This document shows positions 9,428 through 17,430 of a DNA stretch of 64,000 nucleotides, piece by piece. Both the position numbers and the translations under genes were made by a program. Every line of letters begins with the position of its first letter. The first letter of the stretch is position 1. This stretch comes from Bacteroidota bacterium (GTDB taxonomy: Bacteria > Bacteroidota > Bacteroidia > Flavobacteriales > Weeksellaceae). The stretch covers positions 29,665-93,664 of the forward strand of contig JAEWOD010000015.1 in NCBI GenBank assembly GCA_023461035.1. The letters are read 5' to 3'. The notes under the pieces are model-generated. The model was given only the letters and a program-made list of their open reading frames with translations, was not told the DNA's origin and made no database searches.

Positions 9428-10861
9428 TTACTTTTTGATGAATTTTTTATGTTCTATTTTATTTCCGGATTGAATTCGAAGTAAATAAGTTCCTGCCGGT
9501 AATTGATTTACATTTATCTGAATTTGTTTGGAATCAAAAGATTGTTTGCTGTAAACTCTCCCGTCAATTCCCAAAATAGTTGCAGATTCTATAGGTTTAT
9601 CATATCCTACATTTAATGTACTTTGGGCAGGATTCGGATAAAGTGTTAAAGCAGAGGCATCATTTTCATCCAGTCCCATGTTGGTGTTGATCCCAAAAAC
9701 CGTTTCATAGATATTTCCACCAAATGTTGCTGTGACTGTATAAACTCCATCCATCCAAGAATTGTCAGACTGAAATGACCAAAATGCATAAGCAGTAGGA
9801 TAGAAAACACCCCAATCATTTACCCAGTCCCAGTCATATAAAATATCATTGTTGGGCTTTTTAATCTGGATATGTGTAATATCCCCATCGTTTATGTCAC
9901 GGAAATAAATTTTCAGAAATACCATATCTCCGGGGATAAAATTGATTTTCTCGTATGTATTTTCTATTACGGGACATTCGTTATCTTGGGTAGATTCGGA
10001 ATGGGTAGAAATCGTATTGATGCGGGGTACGGCATAAGGTTCCTGAACCTGCCACCAGCTTTCATCATTCATGGAATTACAATCACCGGCATAAGGGTCT
10101 ATCACATTATTACCGGAATCACGCACTTCAAAATGCAAATGAGGAATGGTGCTGCTACCGGAACTTCCGGCTACGCCTAAATATTCGCCGGCAGAAACCA
10201 TATCGCCTATTTCTTTTTCATTTAGGGTGTTTTTCTTAAAGTGCATATAAATGGTCTGGCTACCATCTGCATGTTCCAACACAAATCCATTCCAATTTTG
10301 ATTTCCGTTATTCAAACAATTCAAATCAAAAAAACCATCTCTTTTATTGACGATAATTCCGTCTGCCGCAGCTACTACTTCCATTACATTTTCATTCATT
10401 CTTCTCCATGGATAAGGCCATAAAATATAATCGGTTCCTTGATGATTACCGGACGCCCAATCATAAGTTCTGGTTCCACAATGATAATCCAAAAGATTAT
10501 TGTTAGGTGTAAGATTTTGATCTACCTGATTTTGTAAAGTGTGATAACCGTATTCCTGAAAACCGGCTTTTGGTCGATAAGGATCTATAAACAGCACTCC
10601 TCCTCCAAGCTCTGAAAATGCATCTGGATTTTCTTGCAAAATCTGGGCTTTGTTTTGAGAAATTTCCATATCGAGTAAAAATCTGGCTTGATCTGATAAA
10701 CATTCTGCCTTTTCAAATTCAACGGCTACAAATTTGGAAGAATTTATTTTTACCCCCGGAGATGTGATATTTTCTTTGTTTGAAATATCATAAACATGTT
10801 CATGGATTTGAGCAGAAAGACCAATGCAGGCAATGCATAAAATAAGTACAATTTTTTTCAT
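9428..10861 (-). CDS. Secreted M23 metallopeptidase with T9SS sorting domain
   Basis: A 477-residue exported protein predicted to cleave peptidoglycan or peptide substrates. The start MKKIVLILCIACIGLSAQ is a Sec signal peptide (I chose the ATG at 10861 over an upstream in-frame start 20 codons earlier). The M23 (LytM) zinc site is complete: His140 and Asp144 in HQGTD, and HLHFEV at 241-246 with His243, plus His207 in IYMHF. A beta domain follows. The last 70 residues (LTLYPNPAQSTLNV ... GTYLLRI ... KKFIKK) form a type A T9SS C-terminal sorting domain, so the enzyme is likely released or anchored on the cell surface. The minus-strand promoter TAGTTTTG lies at 10893-10886. Confidence 0.9.
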   Translation of the reverse strand: MKKIVLILCIACIGLSAQIHEHVYDISNKENITSPGVKINSSKFVAVEFEKAECLSDQARFLLDMEISQNKAQILQENPDAFSELGGGVLFIDPYRPKAGFQEYGYHTLQNQVDQNLTPNNNLLDYHCGTRTYDWASGNHQGTDYILWPYPWRRMNENVMEVVAAADGIIVNKRDGFFDLNCLNNGNQNWNGFVLEHADGSQTIYMHFKKNTLNEKEIGDMVSAGEYLGVAGSSGSSTIPHLHFEVRDSGNNVIDPYAGDCNSMNDESWWQVQEPYAVPRINTISTHSESTQDNECPVIENTYEKINFIPGDMVFLKIYFRDINDGDITHIQIKKPNNDILYDWDWVNDWGVFYPTAYAFWSFQSDNSWMDGVYTVTATFGGNIYETVFGINTNMGLDENDASALTLYPNPAQSTLNVGYDKPIESATILGIDGRVYSKQSFDSKQIQINVNQLPAGTYLLRIQSGNKIEHKKFIKK

Positions 10862-10885
10862 AAGTTTTATGATTTGAAGTTGGAA

Positions 10886-10893
10886 CAAAACTA
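10886..10893 (-). promoter_or_regulatory. Putative -7 promoter element of the M23 gene
   Basis: On the minus strand the sequence reads TAGTTTTG, an exact TAnnTTTG match, 25 bases before the ATG at 10861. A TTTG lies about 25 bases further upstream, a longer gap than usual. Confidence 0.55.
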
Positions 10894-10979
10894 ACAGAAG
10901 TCTCATTTTTTGAAGTATCAAATCTTGACATTGTAAAAAATCAATACTTTTTTTAACCTAAATTTTATAAAAAGAGTAT

Positions 10980-11170
10980 GAAACTGTTTAAATTTTACCG
11001 AAATTTATTTTATGCCTCTTAAAGATATCTTTGCTAAGTTTTAATACTCTTTTGAGCATATTTTTCACTTCCTATTCTTGATTTATCCCGATAAATCCTC
11101 AAACACGAAGCAAAAAATCCATCTCAAAATAGCTATAAAAATTTTTAGCAATAAAATTTAAACAGTCTCT
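10980..11170 (-). repeat. MITE-like intergenic repeat, copy A (about 190 bp)
   Basis: This is the reverse-oriented copy of the element at 13851-14034 and 63873 onward. Its ends are inverted repeats (AAACTGTTTAAATTTTA on the left and TAAAATTTAAACAGTCTCT on the right). The interior has a perfect palindrome GATTTATC-GG-GATAAATC in the minus reading and is nearly identical to copy B along most of its length. It fills most of the 390-base interval between the M23 start and the next gene. No open frame of note lies inside. Confidence 0.85.
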
Positions 11171-11172
11171 AT

Positions 11173-11204
11173 AAAAAAAACGATAAACAAAGATTTATCG
11201 TTTT
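11173..11204. terminator. Bidirectional terminator below the NTF2-like gene
   Basis: AAAACGATAAA (11177-11187) pairs perfectly with TTTATCGTTTT (11194-11204). The A run at 11173-11180 is a T tract on the minus strand, downstream of the gene that stops at 11252. Confidence 0.8.
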
Positions 11205-11251
11205 CTTTATTCAATGTGTACATTGAATTTTAATTAATCCGAATATGTATC

Positions 11252-11731
11252 TTATTCAATTTTCATTGAATTTTTTAAATAATAAGCTTCCAGTATTTCG
11301 GCCATCGGATAGTCAAACCAATCGGTCTGTTTTTTGATTTTTAAAGTTTTATCCAATTCCAGACAAATCACAAATCTCGTACCCTCAACTTGTTTACCGT
11401 TGTAAGAATAAGGCATGGTAGTACCCGTCGCAATGATGGTAGAATCGTTGCTAAGGATTTCGTCGATCTGAATTGTTTCAGTTGAACTGTATTTAAATCC
11501 GGGGTCACTCCAACCATAAAACTGTTCGTACAAAAATTTCGGATCGTCTGTTTCCGATTCAAACCCTATGTTTTCATAGTCAAACTTTTCGGCATAGAAA
11601 GACAATATTTTATCTACTTCTTTACGTTTGGAATAGGTTTCAAAAAACCGCTCTCCTATTTGTTGGGTTTTATTTTCTTTGGAACAAGAAATCAAAAACA
11701 CTACGGAAAGAATTAACAAGCAATTTTTCAT
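11252..11731 (-). CDS. NTF2/SnoaL-like lipoprotein
   Basis: A 159-residue lipoprotein with signal MKNCLLILSVVFLISC and lipidated Cys16. The mature part begins with IGERFFETYSKRKEVDKILSFYAEKF and has alternating helix and strands typical of the cone-shaped NTF2/SnoaL fold, which binds small ligands or serves as a scaffold. No catalytic residues can be assigned, so the function is unknown. Its ATG directly abuts the stop codon of the upstream lipoprotein gene (no spacer), so the two are surely co-transcribed and perhaps translationally coupled. A strong terminator and a MITE-like repeat lie downstream. Confidence 0.7.
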   Translation of the reverse strand: MKNCLLILSVVFLISCSKENKTQQIGERFFETYSKRKEVDKILSFYAEKFDYENIGFESETDDPKFLYEQFYGWSDPGFKYSSTETIQIDEILSNDSTIIATGTTMPYSYNGKQVEGTRFVICLELDKTLKIKKQTDWFDYPMAEILEAYYLKNSMKIE

Positions 11732-12148
11732 TTAGTCAGGGATTCGTTTTAAATATTGTTCCGGCTCCATGTATGTCAAACTATCATTTCCGGTCATGGC
11801 AACCCATGTGTCGTTATCAGACCAACCATAGTATTTCACAGAAACACTTCCGCTTTTTGGGCCTAATTCTATGATGGTTCCATCATCTACTTTTGACCAA
11901 TTCCCAAATGCTCTTTTTCCGTTTTCCGTACTTTCAAATGTATCTCCATTTAATTTTAATTCGATTTCTTTTCCATTTATCTTTCCTTTAAAGGTACCTT
12001 CATAACTGATTTTTTCTGAGTTTATCAGCGAAGTTTCTTCCATGGATTCTATGGTTTCTTTACTCAATTCGCCTTCGGCAAGTTTCTCTTTCTCTCCACA
12101 TGAAATCACCAGAATTCCGGCAATCAGGGGAATTAAAATTTTATTCAT
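11732..12148 (-). CDS. Small NlpE-like lipoprotein
   Basis: A 138-residue lipoprotein: MNKILIPLIAGILVISC gives a lipidated Cys17. I prefer this ATG at 12148 to one seven codons upstream because the signal peptide starts properly here. The mature region (SYEGTFKGKINGKEIELKLNG, FESTENGKRAFGNWSKVDDG) resembles the NlpE N-terminal beta-barrel (copper-resistance and envelope-stress lipoproteins), but no CXXC motif is seen, so this is only a fold-level guess. It lies 46 bases below the sigma-54 response regulator and abuts the NTF2-like gene, so all three may form one operon. Confidence 0.65.
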   Translation of the reverse strand: MNKILIPLIAGILVISCGEKEKLAEGELSKETIESMEETSLINSEKISYEGTFKGKINGKEIELKLNGDTFESTENGKRAFGNWSKVDDGTIIELGPKSGSVSVKYYGWSDNDTWVAMTGNDSLTYMEPEQYLKRIPD

Positions 12149-12194
12149 AAAACTGGATTTAATTTTCAACGAATATTTGTGTGTGTTTAGTATA

Positions 12195-13379
12195 TTATTT
12201 TTTTACAAAGTTTTCTACATCTGATTTGGAAACGGGATTTCCACCTAAAATAAGCAGTCGCTCAACCACATTTCGAAGTTCGCGTATATTACCCGTCCAA
12301 TCATATTTTTCAAGGATTTTAATGGCATCTGCCGAGAAAGATTTTTGAGGCATACCGGTGGACTCTGAAATCTGAACAGCAAAATGGTTCACCAAATCAT
12401 CAATGTCCTCCTTGCGGTCATTAAGTCCCGGAACTTCTATCACGATTACAGCCAGTCTATGATACAAATCCTCTCTGAATTTACCTTCTGAAATTTCCTT
12501 CCTCAAATCTTTATTGGTCGCAGCGATAACTCTTACATCCACTTTTATTTCCCGATCTGCTCCTACTCTGGAAATTTTTCCTTCCTGTAATGCCCTCAGC
12601 ACTTTGGCTTGAGCCGAAAGACTCATATCTCCTATTTCATCCAGAAAAATAGTTCCCCCATTGGCCAATTCAAATTTTCCCTCTTTGTCTTTATGTGCTC
12701 CGGTAAACGAACCTTTCACATGACCAAATAATTCACTTTCAATCAGTTCTGAAGGAATTGCTGCACAATTCACCTCGATTAAAGGCATTTTATTTCGGGA
12801 GCTCTTTTCATGAATATGGTGTGCGACCAATTCTTTCCCTGAACCATTTGGCCCCGTAACCAATACCCTTGCTTCCGTGTCTGCTACTTTATCGATGATA
12901 TCTCTGATGGTATTCAAGGCAGAAGAATCGCCAACCATTTCATATTGTTTGGCAACTTTACGTTTCAGTGCTTTATTTTCTGAAGTGAGTTCTTTGTTTT
13001 TGGTAAGCAGAACTTTTTTGTCCAATGCATTTCTGACAGTACTGAGAAAACGGTTCAGATCGGGTGGTTTGGAAATGTAATCAAAGGCTCCTTTTTTGAT
13101 ACAATCCACTGCCGTGTCGATATCGCCATGCCCTGAAATCATCAAAAAAGACAGATCCGGATTAAATTCTATCGCTTCTACCAAAACCTGAACTCCGTCT
13201 TTCTTGGGCATTTTTATATCACTTATGATCAAATCATATTCTGTTTCCTTAATTTTATCCAAACCATCTACACCATCGTCAGCTGTATCCACTTCATAAG
13301 ATTTGTCTTCATCAAGCAAAATGTTTTTTATGACATTTCGAATTGCTGCTTCGTCTTCTATTATCAATATTCTGGGCAT
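12195..13379 (-). CDS. Sigma-54-dependent response regulator lacking a DNA-binding domain
   Basis: A 394-residue NtrC-type activator. Residues 1-120 are a receiver domain with phosphoacceptor Asp54, Ser82 and Lys104. Residues 150-385 are the AAA+ ATPase that remodels RNA polymerase-sigma-54: Walker A GPNGSGKE (176-183), the sigma-54 contact loop GSFTGA (223-228), Walker B TIFLDE (243-248). The protein ends at VENFVKK right after the AAA+ lid, so the C-terminal Fis helix-turn-helix of NtrC is missing; it would have to act without sequence-specific binding or through a partner. No histidine kinase gene is adjacent. A TATATTTG promoter precedes it. A sigma-54-like promoter occurs at dnaK in this window. 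Confidence 0.92.
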   Translation of the reverse strand: MPRILIIEDEAAIRNVIKNILLDEDKSYEVDTADDGVDGLDKIKETEYDLIISDIKMPKKDGVQVLVEAIEFNPDLSFLMISGHGDIDTAVDCIKKGAFDYISKPPDLNRFLSTVRNALDKKVLLTKNKELTSENKALKRKVAKQYEMVGDSSALNTIRDIIDKVADTEARVLVTGPNGSGKELVAHHIHEKSSRNKMPLIEVNCAAIPSELIESELFGHVKGSFTGAHKDKEGKFELANGGTIFLDEIGDMSLSAQAKVLRALQEGKISRVGADREIKVDVRVIAATNKDLRKEISEGKFREDLYHRLAVIVIEVPGLNDRKEDIDDLVNHFAVQISESTGMPQKSFSADAIKILEKYDWTGNIRELRNVVERLLILGGNPVSKSDVENFVKK

Positions 13380-13402
13380 ATGATTTCCTTTTTTTGGATT
13401 CC

Positions 13403-13410
13403 CAAATATA
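13403..13410 (-). promoter_or_regulatory. Putative -7 promoter element of the sigma-54 regulator
   Basis: Minus-strand TATATTTG is an exact TAnnTTTG match, 24 bases before the ATG at 13379. Confidence 0.6.
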
Positions 13411-13442
13411 ATAGCATTAAATGAATTGATGAAATGGAGAAT

Positions 13443-13811
13443 TTATTTCTTGAAAATAAAGTAAACCGCCAATACCAAAAAAACAAAGCCAATGAGATGG
13501 TTGCTCCGAAAAGATTCGTTTTTAAAAACAAGAATTGTAAAAAAGGAGAAAACGATAAGCGTGATGACTTCCTGGATCACTTTTAACTGCCAGATGGTAA
13601 AAGGTCCGCCGTTGCCTTCAAATCCTATTTTGTTAGCCGGAACCATCGCCATATATTCAAAAAGCGCAATCATCCAGCTGAATAGGATGATTTTGAAAAG
13701 ACCCATATTGGCAAACCAATTATACTCTTTAAATTTCAGATGGCCATACCAGGCAAAAGTCATAAAGACATTGGATACGATTAGCAATCCGATAGTGTAA
13801 AACGCTTTCAT
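13443..13811 (-). CDS. DUF486 / DMT-family small membrane protein
   Basis: A 122-residue integral membrane protein with four hydrophobic helices (about 4-20, 33-55, 67-95, 103-120). The motifs NVFMTFAWYGHLKF near the N-terminus, FEYMAMVPANKIG and FTIWQLKVIQEVITLIVF are characteristic of DUF486 proteins, which resemble half-size drug/metabolite transporters. Substrate and function are unknown. It has its own exact promoter element at 13839-13832 and lies between the sigma-54 regulator and a repeat. Confidence 0.85.
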   Translation of the reverse strand: MKAFYTIGLLIVSNVFMTFAWYGHLKFKEYNWFANMGLFKIILFSWMIALFEYMAMVPANKIGFEGNGGPFTIWQLKVIQEVITLIVFSFFTILVFKNESFRSNHLIGFVFLVLAVYFIFKK

Positions 13812-13831
13812 TTCAAACGAATTAAGTCCCG

Positions 13832-13839
13832 CAAATATA
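13832..13839 (-). promoter_or_regulatory. Putative -7 promoter element of the DUF486 gene
   Basis: Minus-strand TATATTTG, an exact consensus match, 21 bases before the ATG at 13811. Confidence 0.6.
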
Positions 13840-13850
13840 TTTCAGATTTT

Positions 13851-14034
13851 AGAGCCTGTTTAAATTTTATTGCTAAAAATTTTTATAGCTATTTTGAGAT
13901 GGATTTTTTGCTTCGTGTTTGATGATTTATCGGGATAAATCAAAAATAGGAAGTGAAAAATACGCTCAAAAGAGCATCAAAATTTAGCAAAGATATTCTT
14001 TAAGAGCCATAAAAGTAAAATTTACACAGGCTCT
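13851..14034 (+). repeat. MITE-like intergenic repeat, copy B (184 bp)
   Basis: The left end AGAGCCTGTTTAAATTTTA and right end TAAAATTTACACAGGCTCT are 19-base inverted repeats with one mismatch. The interior carries the perfect palindrome GATTTATC-GG-GATAAATC and is shared almost base for base with copy A (inverted, 10980-11170) and with the element at 63873. It contains no gene. Copies A and B flank the 11.2-13.8 kb segment in opposite orientations. Confidence 0.88.
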
Positions 14035-14060
14035 TAATTTGAATTAAAAAAATTTGATAC

Positions 14061-14087
14061 AAAAAAAGCCACTAAAAAGTGGCTTTT
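14061..14087 (-). terminator. Terminator of the Arg-Pro-Ser tRNA unit
   Basis: AAAAGCCACT-AAAA-AGTGGCTTTT (14064-14087) is a perfect 10-bp stem. Further A residues to the left give a T tract on the minus strand, just after tRNA-Arg. Confidence 0.8.
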
Positions 14088-14090
14088 CCG

Positions 14091-14164
14091 TGATCGCGAT
14101 AGGATTCGAACCTATGACCGTCTGCTTAGAAGGCAGATGCTCTATCCAGCTGAGCTACGCGACC
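14091..14164 (-). tRNA. tRNA-Arg (TCT)
   Basis: The minus strand folds as a cloverleaf: acceptor GGTCGCG/CGCGATC, D arm TAGCTCAGCTGGATAGAGC, anticodon loop CTTCTAA (anticodon TCT), T arm with GGTTCGAATCC. The CCA end is not encoded. It is the last of three minus-strand tRNAs. Confidence 0.95.
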
Positions 14165-14236
14165 TGAATTTCATTAAAATTAAAATCTCAAAACTCTTTC
14201 ACCATACAGTTACTTGAAATTTTGAGATTTAAAAAG

Positions 14237-14311
14237 TCGGGGTGGCAGGATTCGAACCTGCGACCTCCTGGTCCCAAACCAGGCGCGATGACCGGGCTAC
14301 GCTACACCCCG
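14237..14311 (-). tRNA. tRNA-Pro (TGG)
   Basis: Acceptor CGGGGTG/CACCCCG, anticodon loop TTTGGGA (anticodon TGG), T loop with GGTTCGAATCC. Lies 14 bases below tRNA-Ser on the minus strand, so the two share a transcript. CCA is not encoded. Confidence 0.95.
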
Positions 14312-14325
14312 AGTATTTCAAGTTG

Positions 14326-14409
14326 CGGAGAGACAGGGACTCGAACCCTGGCGACACTTTCGCGTCGACAGATTAGCAATCTGCTCCATTACCACTCTGG
14401 CACCTCTCC
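14326..14409 (-). tRNA. tRNA-Ser (GCT)
   Basis: An 84-base class II tRNA with a long variable arm. Acceptor GGAGAGG/TCTCTCC, anticodon loop TTGCTAA (anticodon GCT), T arm GGGTTCGAGTCCC. First gene of the three-tRNA unit. Confidence 0.94.
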
Positions 14410-14563
14410 TCCTGTCTTCCATCTTTTGCCAATTAATTAACAAAAGCGGACGCAAAATTAAATCTATACTTTGGTTTATGCAAGTACTTTCTTAACTTTT
14501 TTCTTTTTTTCGTTCAATTTCTTTTTAACTATTTTTGTTTCAGCAAACTATTAATCCAAAAAA

Positions 14564-15502
14564 GTGAAAAATCTATCATTCGTTGCTGTTCTGACAGCTT
14601 TAATATTAACATCTTGCGCATCTCAACCTCCCAAAGTAGTTAAAGAAGTCATACGAGATACCGTAATCATTAACAAAATTACAGAAAAGTACGAGTCTGC
14701 CCGCATTGCAAAACTCGACAATTTCAAAATTTCCACATCACACTATCCTGCAAAAGGACAGGACGAACGAATCCGGTTTTTAGTCATGCACTACACAGCC
14801 TTGGACAACGAAAAATCCCTAAATGTATTGACACAACAGGAAGTCAGCTCTCATTATTTGGTTCCAAATGATTATACTGATTCCATTTATGTGCTTGTTG
14901 ATGAAACCAAACGCTCCTGGCATGCCGGAGCCAGTTATTGGAAAAACGTCAACAATATCAATTTCTCCTCTATCGGGATTGAAATTGTCAATTTCGGATA
15001 TTCCACTGCCGAACCTGTTTCAGGTGACCCCGATATGGCAACTGCCCAACGCAGTTTCTATGATTTTCCTAAAAACCAAATTGAAAAAGTAGCCGAACTG
15101 GCAAAGGATATCATAACCCGATATAAAATCGAACCCGTAAATGTCCTGGCGCACTCAGATGTCGCACCACAACGCAAACACGATCCGGGACCTAAATTTC
15201 CATGGAAAGAATTGTACACCAAATACCAAATCGGTGCTTGGTATGAAGATTCGCAGAAAAATATTTATTTAGGGCAATTTCCTTATGCTGAAAAAGATTC
15301 GGCTTCCTTTATCCTTTCCTATCAGCAGGATTTGGAGAAATACGGATACGAAATCCAGAAAACAGGAATCTGGGATACCCAAACCCAAAAAGTCATCACG
15401 GCTTTCCAATATCATTTCCGTCCGGAACGCTATGACGGGATTATGGATGCTGAAACCTGGGCGATTCTGAAAGCCTTGATTTTAAAATACCGAAATAAAT
15501 AA
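14564..15502 (+). CDS. N-acetylmuramoyl-L-alanine amidase lipoprotein (AmpD-like)
   Basis: A 312-residue zinc amidase that cleaves the lactyl-amide bond of muropeptides. Start is GTG at 14564, giving a lipoprotein signal MKNLSFVAVLTALILTSC (Cys18), so it acts in the periplasm. The Amidase_2 domain spans about 65-215 with zinc ligands His76, His197 and Asp207, plus Glu140 and Lys205, matching the catalytic pattern of AmpD. Residues 255-312 look like a PG_binding_1 repeat (DLEKYGYEIQKTGIWDTQTQKVITAFQYHF). The organisation equals E. coli AmiD. A deformylase-like exported protein follows after only three bases, implying an operon. Confidence 0.93.
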   Translation: MKNLSFVAVLTALILTSCASQPPKVVKEVIRDTVIINKITEKYESARIAKLDNFKISTSHYPAKGQDERIRFLVMHYTALDNEKSLNVLTQQEVSSHYLVPNDYTDSIYVLVDETKRSWHAGASYWKNVNNINFSSIGIEIVNFGYSTAEPVSGDPDMATAQRSFYDFPKNQIEKVAELAKDIITRYKIEPVNVLAHSDVAPQRKHDPGPKFPWKELYTKYQIGAWYEDSQKNIYLGQFPYAEKDSASFILSYQQDLEKYGYEIQKTGIWDTQTQKVITAFQYHFRPERYDGIMDAETWAILKALILKYRNK

Positions 15503-15505
15503 AAG

Positions 15506-16138
15506 ATGAAATTTGGGGTTTATTTGTTGCTTTTATTTTTTTCGGTTCAATTATTTGGGCAGAAAACCGAAAAATTTACGGAAGTCGAAAAAAGTTTAAT
15601 TGAAACAAATTCTTCAGAAATGATGCGGGTTTACAACCGTACGAACACATCTGATTCCTTGATTTTAAAATCCATTTCCAAACCCATAAAACCAACTGAT
15701 AATCTGACTCGGGTTTTAGCAGAGAGAATGCTTCTTTCCGTCAAACACGAAGGCGGTGTCGGCATTGCCGCACCTCAGGTAGGAATCAATCGCAGGATGG
15801 TTTGGGTGCAGCGGTTTGACAAACCCGAAAAACCCTTTGAATTATTTATCAATCCCAAAATCCTTTGGGCGTCAGAACTGATGCAGAAAGGACCGGAAGG
15901 CGATTTGTCGTTTGACGATAGAGGTTTTGTGATGCGGAATTATGTTATCCAGATTCAATATCAAAACCTGGAAGGCAAAACCATAACCGAGATGTTGGAA
16001 GGATTTACCGCTGTCATATTTCAACACGAACGCGACCATTTGGATGGGATTTTATTAACCGACCGGATTGCCGAACAAGTCTCTCAAAATTTTGATGCAG
16101 CTTCTGAAAAATCCAATCTATTTTTCATTCAAAATTAA
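15506..16138 (+). CDS. Exported peptide deformylase-like protein with Cys to Asp in the metal site
   Basis: A 210-residue protein with a Sec signal (MKFGVYLLLLFFSVQLFGQ), so it is predicted periplasmic, whereas normal deformylase is cytosolic. Motif 1 is intact (GVGIAAPQVG, 84-93) and motif 3 is intact (QHERDH, 173-178: His174, Glu175, His178). Motif 2, normally EGCLS, reads EGDLS (131-135), replacing the metal-ligand Cys with Asp133 (codon GAT at 15902-15904). The core fold appears complete. It may still be a metalloenzyme with altered metal preference, or may have a new substrate or none. It lies three bases after the amidase lipoprotein gene, hinting at a cell-wall role. Confidence 0.85.
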   Translation: MKFGVYLLLLFFSVQLFGQKTEKFTEVEKSLIETNSSEMMRVYNRTNTSDSLILKSISKPIKPTDNLTRVLAERMLLSVKHEGGVGIAAPQVGINRRMVWVQRFDKPEKPFELFINPKILWASELMQKGPEGDLSFDDRGFVMRNYVIQIQYQNLEGKTITEMLEGFTAVIFQHERDHLDGILLTDRIAEQVSQNFDAASEKSNLFFIQN

Positions 16139-16162
16139 ACCTTAAAACCCATAGAAATCCAT

Positions 16163-16170
16163 TAGTTTTG
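16163..16170 (+). promoter_or_regulatory. Putative -7 promoter element of the porin gene
   Basis: TAGTTTTG matches TAnnTTTG exactly, 21 bases before the TTG start at 16191, and supports that unusual start codon. Confidence 0.6.
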
Positions 16171-16190
16171 CAGTATCCAAACAAATTGAT

Positions 16191-17408
16191 TTGAAAAAAA
16201 TACTTGTATTTCTGGTTTTGATTTTCGGTGCTGTTTCTTATGCCCAAATCATCAAATACGATACGATAAATCGGGAAATCCAATATGCGGCTCTCCCCTA
16301 TTACAGCTATGGAAAAGGATTGGGACTGACTTCGCCCGACAGTATTTTTCAGTTAAATATCCGTTTCCGTATGCAAAATCGGGCAACTTTTAATCATTTT
16401 GAAGATGGTGAAGAATCGATCGATGCACAAATTCGTCGTCTGCGTCTTCGTTTTGACGGGTATGTAGGGAATCCTCAATTTATGTATTCGATCCAATTAT
16501 CGTTTGCACCGGAAGATGTGGGCGAAATTGAAGACGGAAAAAACCTCAACATCATAAGGGATGCGGTAGTGGTTTACAAACCAAACGACCATTGGGATTT
16601 CAGCTTTGGACAAACCAAATTACCCGGCAACCGCCAACGCTTAAATTCTTCGGGCGCTTTGCAATTGACAGACCGAAGCATCAATAATTCTAAATTTAAC
16701 ATAGACCGTGATTTCGGTCTGCAAATTCATAATACAAATGAATTTGAAGATAAATTTTCCTATAATTTCCGGACTGCCATCAGTATGGGAGAAGGAAGAA
16801 ACTGGACGGATAACAATGATACGGGACTGGCTCTGACAGGAAAAGCCGAAATTTATCCGTTTGGAGCATTTAAAAAGACAGGAGCTTATTTTGAAGGTGA
16901 CCAGATGCGGGAAGAAAAACCGAAACTGATGTTATCAGGTGCTTATAGTCAAAATAACCAGGCCAAACGTGAACGAGGACAAACCGGAAGTGAGCTTTTC
17001 GCTCCGCGAACCATCCGCTCGGCTTTTGCCGATTTGATTTTCAAATACGATGGCTGGGCTTTTATGTCGGCATTTATGACTCGAACGGCTCATAATCCTA
17101 TCACAATTAACCCCGAAGATTCGAATGATGTCCGATATGTTTTTGTTGGAAAAGGAATTGATTTTCAGGGCAGTTATTTATTTCGGAATAATTATGAAAT
17201 CATCGGTCGCTATTCCAATCAATGGGTGGACGACGAAATCCGGATGTTTGAGCCACATACGCAACAATTCAGTTTGGGACTGACCAAATACATCTGGGAA
17301 CATGCTTTTAAGCTTCAAGCGGAAGCGACTTATGAAACCCGTGATTATTTTTTGGAAAAAGACACCAATAATTGGTACATCCGTTTTCAGGTGGAAATAG
17401 GGATTTAA
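16191..17408 (+). CDS. Phosphate-selective porin O/P family outer-membrane protein
   Basis: A 405-residue outer-membrane beta-barrel. The start is TTG at 16191, giving signal MKKILVFLVLIFGAVSYAQ; no ATG fits, and the promoter spacing agrees. The family pattern is visible as FQLNIRFRMQNRATFNHF, IDAQIRRLRLRFDGYVGNPQFMYSIQLSF, and the region WDFSFGQTKLPGNRQR. The barrel strands continue to the C-terminal WYIRFQVEIGI. Related porins take up phosphate or polyphosphate, but Bacteroidota members often have other anion or unknown specificities. No PHO-box-like site was seen. dnaK follows after a 130-base gap with its own promoter. Confidence 0.88.
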   Translation: MKKILVFLVLIFGAVSYAQIIKYDTINREIQYAALPYYSYGKGLGLTSPDSIFQLNIRFRMQNRATFNHFEDGEESIDAQIRRLRLRFDGYVGNPQFMYSIQLSFAPEDVGEIEDGKNLNIIRDAVVVYKPNDHWDFSFGQTKLPGNRQRLNSSGALQLTDRSINNSKFNIDRDFGLQIHNTNEFEDKFSYNFRTAISMGEGRNWTDNNDTGLALTGKAEIYPFGAFKKTGAYFEGDQMREEKPKLMLSGAYSQNNQAKRERGQTGSELFAPRTIRSAFADLIFKYDGWAFMSAFMTRTAHNPITINPEDSNDVRYVFVGKGIDFQGSYLFRNNYEIIGRYSNQWVDDEIRMFEPHTQQFSLGLTKYIWEHAFKLQAEATYETRDYFLEKDTNNWYIRFQVEIGI

Positions 17409-17430
17409 TTCTTCTAAATTTAAATCAAAA

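Noticed and set aside
14222..14440. Reading frame GWQDSNLRPPGPKPGAMTG...
   Set aside because: It translates antisense through the tRNA-Pro and tRNA-Ser genes.
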